DNA of 64,000 bases from CADEFQ01 sp050249415. GTDB taxonomy: Bacteria > Pseudomonadota > Gammaproteobacteria > Steroidobacterales > Steroidobacteraceae. A model generated the notes under the pieces. That model saw only the letters and a list, made by a program, of their open reading frames with translations. It ran no database searches and was not told the DNA's origin. Both the position numbers and the translations under genes were made by a program. The stretch spans positions 62,001 through 126,000 of the forward strand of contig JBFWQO010000006.1 of NCBI GenBank assembly GCA_050249415.1, read 5' to 3'. Numbering within the stretch: position 1 is the stretch's first letter; the number at the start of each line of letters is the position of its first letter. This document shows, piece by piece, positions 60,510 through 64,000 of this stretch.

Positions 60510-60802
60510 AGCATGTCACCGCGCTTCGGCTTCTCTAGCAGCTTCAGAGTGTCTCGGGCAGAGAACGCAGAAATTATGGGAACGGAGGCTACGCCGGCGA
60601 AGGCGCTCATCAACGGCCAGTTGGCCTCGGCGAGCAACACGACCAAGCCGACATCGCTTATGGAGCTTAGCAACCAGATAAGTCCCCAGCGGAAATACAC
60701 CGGCAGAATCTTGGATCGCACCTCGACAGGGTCGGGAGGAACTCGATCCGCCAGGCCGCGAGCGGCTAATGACCGGCGGATCAATTGATGCCATAGCCAC
60801 AT
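60473..60802 (-). CDS. Integron cassette membrane protein, tail encoded in attC
   Basis: 109 residues with two helices (~35-60 and ~60-80: WGLIWLLSSISDVGLVVLL, MSAFAGVASVPIISAF). Function unknown. The last residues LPNKSLERSRGR are read from the attC at 60422-60509, the known habit of cassette genes that stop inside their attC. The start is ATG 60802 or GTG 60811; no clear ribosome site is seen. The 200 bases upstream to the next attC show no gene. Confidence 0.65.
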   Translation of the reverse strand: MWLWHQLIRRSLAARGLADRVPPDPVEVRSKILPVYFRWGLIWLLSSISDVGLVVLLAEANWPLMSAFAGVASVPIISAFSARDTLKLLEKPKRGDMLPNKSLERSRGR

Positions 60803-61011
60803 GGAGACCACAAGCGCAGCTAGGTAGCTGAGCGAGTGGCCTCTTCTAGTCGAACTTCGAGGTCTACAACCTCTGGCGTTTCAAGAATTGGGATCGTTTC
60901 CGGTGGCACGAACTAGACCTCATTCTTGTAGTTGCGTCAATTCTATCCCATCGAGCAGCTGGCTTTGGTCTCGCAGCTTCTTGAGGGAGTCGGCGCTGCA
61001 CCCGAGTCGCC

Positions 61012-61099
61012 GCCTAACGCCTTCGCTGAGCGCGCCGCGCGCTGAACTCGTGGCGTGGCACTTTATCGACCACGGCTGCGCTCGAGCGAAAAGTTAGAC
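61012..61099 (-). other. attC site, 88 bases
   Basis: Minus strand: R'' GTCTAAC (61099-61093), L'' TTTTCGCTCGAGCGC, centre with GATAAAGTGCCACG, L' GCGCTCAGCG, R' GTTAGGC (61018-61012). Consensus cores. It is a close relative of the 88-base sites at 60422 and 61521 but the centre differs. Confidence 0.88.
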
Positions 61100-61520
61100 C
61101 GCATGCGCTCATTCTGCCCCCGAAGCCGATGGTGGCTTCTTCCCGCCGAGGTTAATCCTGCACTCGACCGTGATCAACGCCGGGTGTCCGAAGCCGTGGC
61201 ATAAGTGGATGCGACGAGGTCGCGGCGCATCGCCGCCCACCTTCATCGCCGAGGATTCGGTGAGGCGTAAGCGAGCTCACCGCTACACTCGGGGCCGGCG
61301 CTTTGAACCGCCCGCGCGCCGGCACTTTATGCCCGAGTTCGCGCTGGTGCGTCGCGCAGTGTTTCTTGGGGTGGTACGCCGGCCCAACGCGGCTCGCTTC
61401 ACCGCCGAAGCAGCGTGACCGTTCCTCATCGTGACCACAACAATCGGGCGCCGCGGATCGAAGCCGCCCTTCTCGTTGACCGTTCTCCTGGCGATGCCCC
61501 GCCGCTCTTCAGATCATGCG
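61100..61520. other. Cassette-sized segment without a clear gene
   Basis: 421 bases between two attC sites. Only short frames are seen on either strand (48 to 82 residues) with Arg-rich, shadow-like composition, e.g. minus-strand MRNGHAASAVKRAALGRR. One could be an ORF-less cassette, as known in chromosomal integrons, or a decayed one. A GGCACTTTAT motif at 61321 also occurs in the attC centres, so a dead attC may lie near 61300-61350. Confidence 0.5.
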
Positions 61521-61608
61521 GCCTAACGATTGAGCTGAGCGCGCCGCGCGCAGACACGTACTACAGGTACTTTATCGTCCACGGCTGCGCTCGAGCGATT
61601 TGTTAGAC
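61521..61608 (-). other. attC site, 88 bases
   Basis: Minus strand: R'' GTCTAAC (61608-61602), AAATCGCTCGAGCGC arm, centre GTACCTGTAGTACGTG, L' GCGCTCAGCTC, R' GTTAGGC (61527-61521). Consensus cores. It is the first attC after the attI-like end and belongs to the gene 61622-61948. Confidence 0.9.
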
Positions 61609-61621
61609 GGCACATACGGCA

Positions 61622-61948
61622 CTACTTCCAAAGATAAGTCACTATCGCGGCGGCGGGAACTGCTACCGCAAGAACGACCGCACCGAGACAGCCTGAGCGT
61701 CCGCCCCGAATTGAGCTTGCCTCGCGCGGCTGAGTTCGCAGCCATTCGCCATGGCAAGAATTGCAGAAGAACTTGGTCTTGCCTCGACGCCAAGCCTCAA
61801 CCGTTCGGGCAGAGTGCGGCGCGGACTTTGAGCAGCGTGAGCAGCGAAAAGACTGCTGCTTCGGCCGGCGCCCACCAACAAAGTACCGACCAAGTACGAC
61901 TATTCCGATGACGGCGATGGCTGCAACGATGAGAGCGCTGGTGTCCAC
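61622..61948 (-). CDS. Integron cassette zinc-ribbon membrane protein
   Basis: 108 residues. Helix 1 (~5-24), a domain with CSRC (36-39 region) and CNSCHGEW giving a four-Cys zinc ribbon, a Gly/Arg linker and helix 2 (~88-106, LGAVVLAVAVPAAAIVTYL). Function unknown. GTG 61948 lies only 4 bases after the R'-like GTTAGAC at 61953-61959, so it has little room for a ribosome site; it is the first cassette and would be expressed from an integron promoter. Confidence 0.75.
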   Translation of the reverse strand: MDTSALIVAAIAVIGIVVLGRYFVGGRRPKQQSFRCSRCSKSAPHSARTVEAWRRGKTKFFCNSCHGEWLRTQPREASSIRGGRSGCLGAVVLAVAVPAAAIVTYLWK

Positions 61949-61952
61949 TGCC

Positions 61953-61983
61953 GTCTAACTAACAATTAGACGACAAAGTCGTC
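61953..61983 (-). other. Integration core at the proximal end (attI-like)
   Basis: Minus-strand GTTAGAC (61959-61953) fits GTTRRRY and is flanked by nested palindromes, GTCTAA/TTAGAC (61953-61971) and GACGAC/GTCGTC (61969-61983). It lies between the first cassette gene and the intI remnant, where attI should be. Confidence 0.5.
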
Positions 61984-62095
61984 GCGATGTTTCTGGATGA
62001 AAGCGTCGGATAATCATCTAGCGCGTGCTGTAACTTGCTGTTCTATTTGGAGACTTGGATGCACGCTGCAGTCTAATCTGTACCCCTCGGTTCAC

Positions 62096-62242
62096 GTGAA
62101 TGCTACTCCTCGTCCCGGCCTCCTCGCCACCGCCCGCGACATCATGCGCGCCCGACGAATGAGCCTGCGCACCGAGGCCGCGTCATTCGACATGGCCGGC
62201 TGCAATCCCACCACAACGGTTCGTTGCCCGTACCCGGAGTAA
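62096..62242 (+). pseudogene. Truncated integron integrase (intI) 5' remnant
   Basis: From GTG 62096 the frame reads PRPGLLATARDIMRARRMSL and RTEAA, which corresponds to the first ~27 residues of IntI proteins (LL..VR..IR...YS.RTE.AY). It then breaks into unrelated sequence and stops at 62242. The tyrosine-recombinase catalytic residues are absent. It runs away from the cassettes, the normal orientation of intI with respect to attI. Confidence 0.65.
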
Positions 62243-62343
62243 CGCCCTCGCGGCCACACCCGGCAAAAAGATTTCAACCCGCCTCAATGCGTCCCGGGTA
62301 AAAGCCTGTCGGCCGCACGATTGCCGATCTCGAGAATAGGCCC

Positions 62344-63825
62344 CTACCCCCGCCACTGCCTGCTGCGCACGTTCTGCAGTTGCCACGGCATGTCGGCGTC
62401 GAGGCGCTCCTGGAACAGCTCCCCGCGGCCCTGCAGCGGCGTCCAGGTCGTGAACTCGCCGACCATCCGGCCGAGGTAGGGCACAGCCGTCGCGAGGCAG
62501 TCCTCGAAATCGAGGTCTTCGGCCTCGACGATGCCACGGCGCGGATTGCGGATCGCCCAGACGACGGCGGCCAGCGCGCCCGCGGCGACCTGCAGCGTCG
62601 TCGCGTTCGCGTATGCCACGTGGCGCCGCGCCTCCTCGATCGTGAGCTGCGAGCCGTACCAGTACGCGTTGCGTGCATGGCCGGCGAGCAGCACACCGAG
62701 CTCGTCCATGCCCGTCACGATGTCGGTACCGAGGCGCCGCTTGCGTTCCTGCGGCAGCCAGCCGCGGCCCTCGAGTTCGAGCACGGAGAGCATCGCGTCG
62801 TCGCACGGGTGGTAGACGAACATCACGCTCGGGCGGTACGTGAACTTGCCGCCCGTGCGCAGCGACAGGAAGTCGCCAAGCGAGAACACCTCGTTGTGCG
62901 ACATCATGAGTCCCTGGAAGCCACCGACCGACGGGGTCCAGCTGCGCGCGAAGGTCGCGGCGCCCGGGCGGTCGAGAAACAGCGTGCCGGAGTCGCGGCG
63001 GTGGAACAGCGCGCCGCGCGGCCGGTGCTTCTCCGCGGTGCCGTACGAAATCTCGGACGGCTGCACCGATTCGTCGAGGATGCCGTCGATCGACCAGGTG
63101 TTGACGAACTCCCCGGGCCGCTTCGGCCGGTCGCTCGCCTGCGTATCGCGCTCGGAGATCTGGATCGTCGTGACCCCGAGATCGCGCGCCAGCGTCGCCC
63201 ACTCGTCGCGCGTCGCCGGCGCCGCACCCTCGGCGCGCAGCGTGCGACGCAGGTCGAGCAGCGCCTGCTTGACGAAGTGCGACACGAGCCCCGGGTTGGC
63301 GCCGTGATCGAGCACGGCGGTGGGCGACTCGGGCCCGAGTTCCTGCGCCAGCGCGAGCGCCCGGTAGCGCGTCATGAAGTTCGTGCGCTGGCGCACGTCG
63401 AGCATCGGGTTGTCGAATACGCCCGGCCACGGTTCGATCGAGGTGTCGACATACAGCGCGCCACGCTCGCCGGCAAAGCGCACGAGATCGAGGCTCGACA
63501 CGTCGACCGAGAGATTCAGCAGCAGGTCGCCCGCGCGCACATGCCGCGACAGCAGTCGCCGAAAGCTGCGCGGCTTCAGGTGTGCATAGAAGAACGGCGC
63601 GCCGTTTTCGTAGGCGACGCCGCGCCCCACTTCGTCCGCAGCGAGCACGATCAGCGCATCGGGGCCGAGCGCCACATGCTTGCGTATGAGCGGCAGGATC
63701 GTCTGGCCGACGCTGCCGCAGCCGACCATGACGATGCGGCCGGGGAATGCCACGGGTTCGCGCGCTGCGGCCGACGCGGCCGCCGAAGGTGAACGTACCA
63801 TCGGTCGATGGTAGCCCGTGGGCAT
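62344..63825 (-). CDS. hss: Homospermidine synthase
   Basis: 493 residues. It makes sym-homospermidine from putrescine (and spermidine) using NAD. IVMVGCGSVGQTILPLI is the NAD-binding motif; NPMLDVRQRTNFMTRYRAL, LDHGANPGLVSHFVKQAL and the C-terminal blocks agree with the bacterial enzyme (about 470-480 residues). An N-terminal 8-residue extension precedes a second in-frame ATG at 63801. The gap before the integron remnant (62243-62343) shows no gene. Confidence 0.94.
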   Translation of the reverse strand: MPTGYHRPMVRSPSAAASAAAREPVAFPGRIVMVGCGSVGQTILPLIRKHVALGPDALIVLAADEVGRGVAYENGAPFFYAHLKPRSFRRLLSRHVRAGDLLLNLSVDVSSLDLVRFAGERGALYVDTSIEPWPGVFDNPMLDVRQRTNFMTRYRALALAQELGPESPTAVLDHGANPGLVSHFVKQALLDLRRTLRAEGAAPATRDEWATLARDLGVTTIQISERDTQASDRPKRPGEFVNTWSIDGILDESVQPSEISYGTAEKHRPRGALFHRRDSGTLFLDRPGAATFARSWTPSVGGFQGLMMSHNEVFSLGDFLSLRTGGKFTYRPSVMFVYHPCDDAMLSVLELEGRGWLPQERKRRLGTDIVTGMDELGVLLAGHARNAYWYGSQLTIEEARRHVAYANATTLQVAAGALAAVVWAIRNPRRGIVEAEDLDFEDCLATAVPYLGRMVGEFTTWTPLQGRGELFQERLDADMPWQLQNVRSRQWRG

Positions 63826-63854
63826 CCGGTATGCGACCTTGCTAAAGTGCGACG

Positions 63855-64000
63855 ATGGCCCACGCTCTCGTGTGCTGGAAATGCGGTGCTTCGCTCGCGG
63901 CGCTGTCGCTGCCGCTGCTGCGGCTCGACGAATGCCCCGCGTGCCGTGCGCAGCTGCACGTGTGCAAGCTGTGCGTCGAGTACGACACGCGCGTCGCCAA
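63855..64000 (+). CDS. Zinc-ribbon protein, 3' cut by the window
   Basis: At least 48 residues from ATG 63855. Three Cys pairs: CWKCGASLAALSLPLLRLDE, CPAC and CKLC. I recognise a small conserved bacterial protein of unknown role. It is divergent from hss with only 29 bases between starts. It continues past the window end. Confidence 0.75.
   Translation, partial: MAHALVCWKCGASLAALSLPLLRLDECPACRAQLHVCKLCVEYDTRVA

Noticed and set aside
60501..60788. Plus-strand frame opposite the cassette membrane protein
   Set aside because: Starts inside attC and lacks coding features; the minus-strand frame has clear helices and cassette orientation.
61572..61793. Alternative minus-strand cassette frame ending NKSLERSRGR
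   Set aside because: Overlaps the zinc-ribbon gene in another frame and is Ser/Arg-rich; only its attC tail looks familiar.
61980..62343. Complete integron integrase
   Set aside because: Only the first ~27 residues match; no catalytic Arg/His/Tyr region is present on either strand.

Overview
The window is high-GC DNA from a gammaproteobacterium. The order rpsU - yqeY - dnaG - rpoD (a macromolecular-synthesis operon), the HD-fused Cca enzyme, the B12-dependent ribonucleotide reductase split as NrdJa/NrdJb, a PEP-CTERM protein and a decayed chromosomal integron fit a relative of the Xanthomonadales/Steroidobacterales/Nevskiales. This placement is inference from gene content; no rRNA gene is present.

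Layout. 1-3060: tail of a PEP-CTERM protein, a terminator, a long palindrome, an isoprenylcysteine-methyltransferase-like membrane protein and a 7TM diguanylate cyclase. 3173-7302: nrdJb and an intein-interrupted nrdJa behind a promoter with an NrdR-type palindrome. 7544-10373: Hsp20, a DegQ/HtrA protease and a lipoprotein aminopeptidase. 10380-15490: cca, a MidA-like methyltransferase, pteridine reductase, folK, folB, tsaD. 15492-20739: rpsU operon through rpoD. 20726-21605: broken GNAT and VOC genes around an intact YciI gene. 21606-30826: a long minus-strand run of mostly overlapping genes: HlyD, double ATPase, two ABC-2 permeases, NodT-type outer-membrane factor, beta carbonic anhydrase, a membrane protein, VIT transporter, DUF167, cytochrome b561. 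31021-34543: YCII protein, LytS/LytTR two-component pair, GFA protein, GNAT. 34616-38289: a CuA-type subunit II, a heme-copper subunit I without the usual active-site tyrosine, a Sco protein, a membrane protein and a small unknown. 38352-45789: YdeI-like protein, cytochrome c4, a CAU tRNA, DUF1330, two membrane proteins, an exported methyltransferase, HrpB, a YpfJ-type metallopeptidase, DUF423. 45804-50823: persulfide-dioxygenase-like MBL protein, YgiQ radical SAM protein, S9 peptidase. 50924-56506: a double-length UvrA.

57591-62242 is the most unusual part: a relic integron. Four 88-base attC sites, one longer site and one half site are all oriented on the minus strand. Between them lie cassette genes, nearly all on the minus strand: a zinc-ribbon membrane protein, a membrane protein, two unknown proteins and a RelE/Phd-type toxin-antitoxin pair. 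One segment has no clear gene, and the array is interrupted by IS21-family debris. At the proximal end a short plus-strand frame (62096-62242) resembles only the first ~27 residues of an IntI integrase, and the rest of the integrase is gone. Homospermidine synthase and the start of a zinc-ribbon gene close the window.

How the genes fit together. NrdJab supplies dNTPs without oxygen dependence, with NrdR-type control. The ABC-2 exporter genes with their own outer-membrane factor look like a complete tripartite pump. FolB, FolK and the pteridine reductase form a folate group. Subunit II, subunit I and Sco form a terminal-oxidase or NO-reductase module. Long reading frames antisense to real genes are common here because of the GC content and were not annotated.
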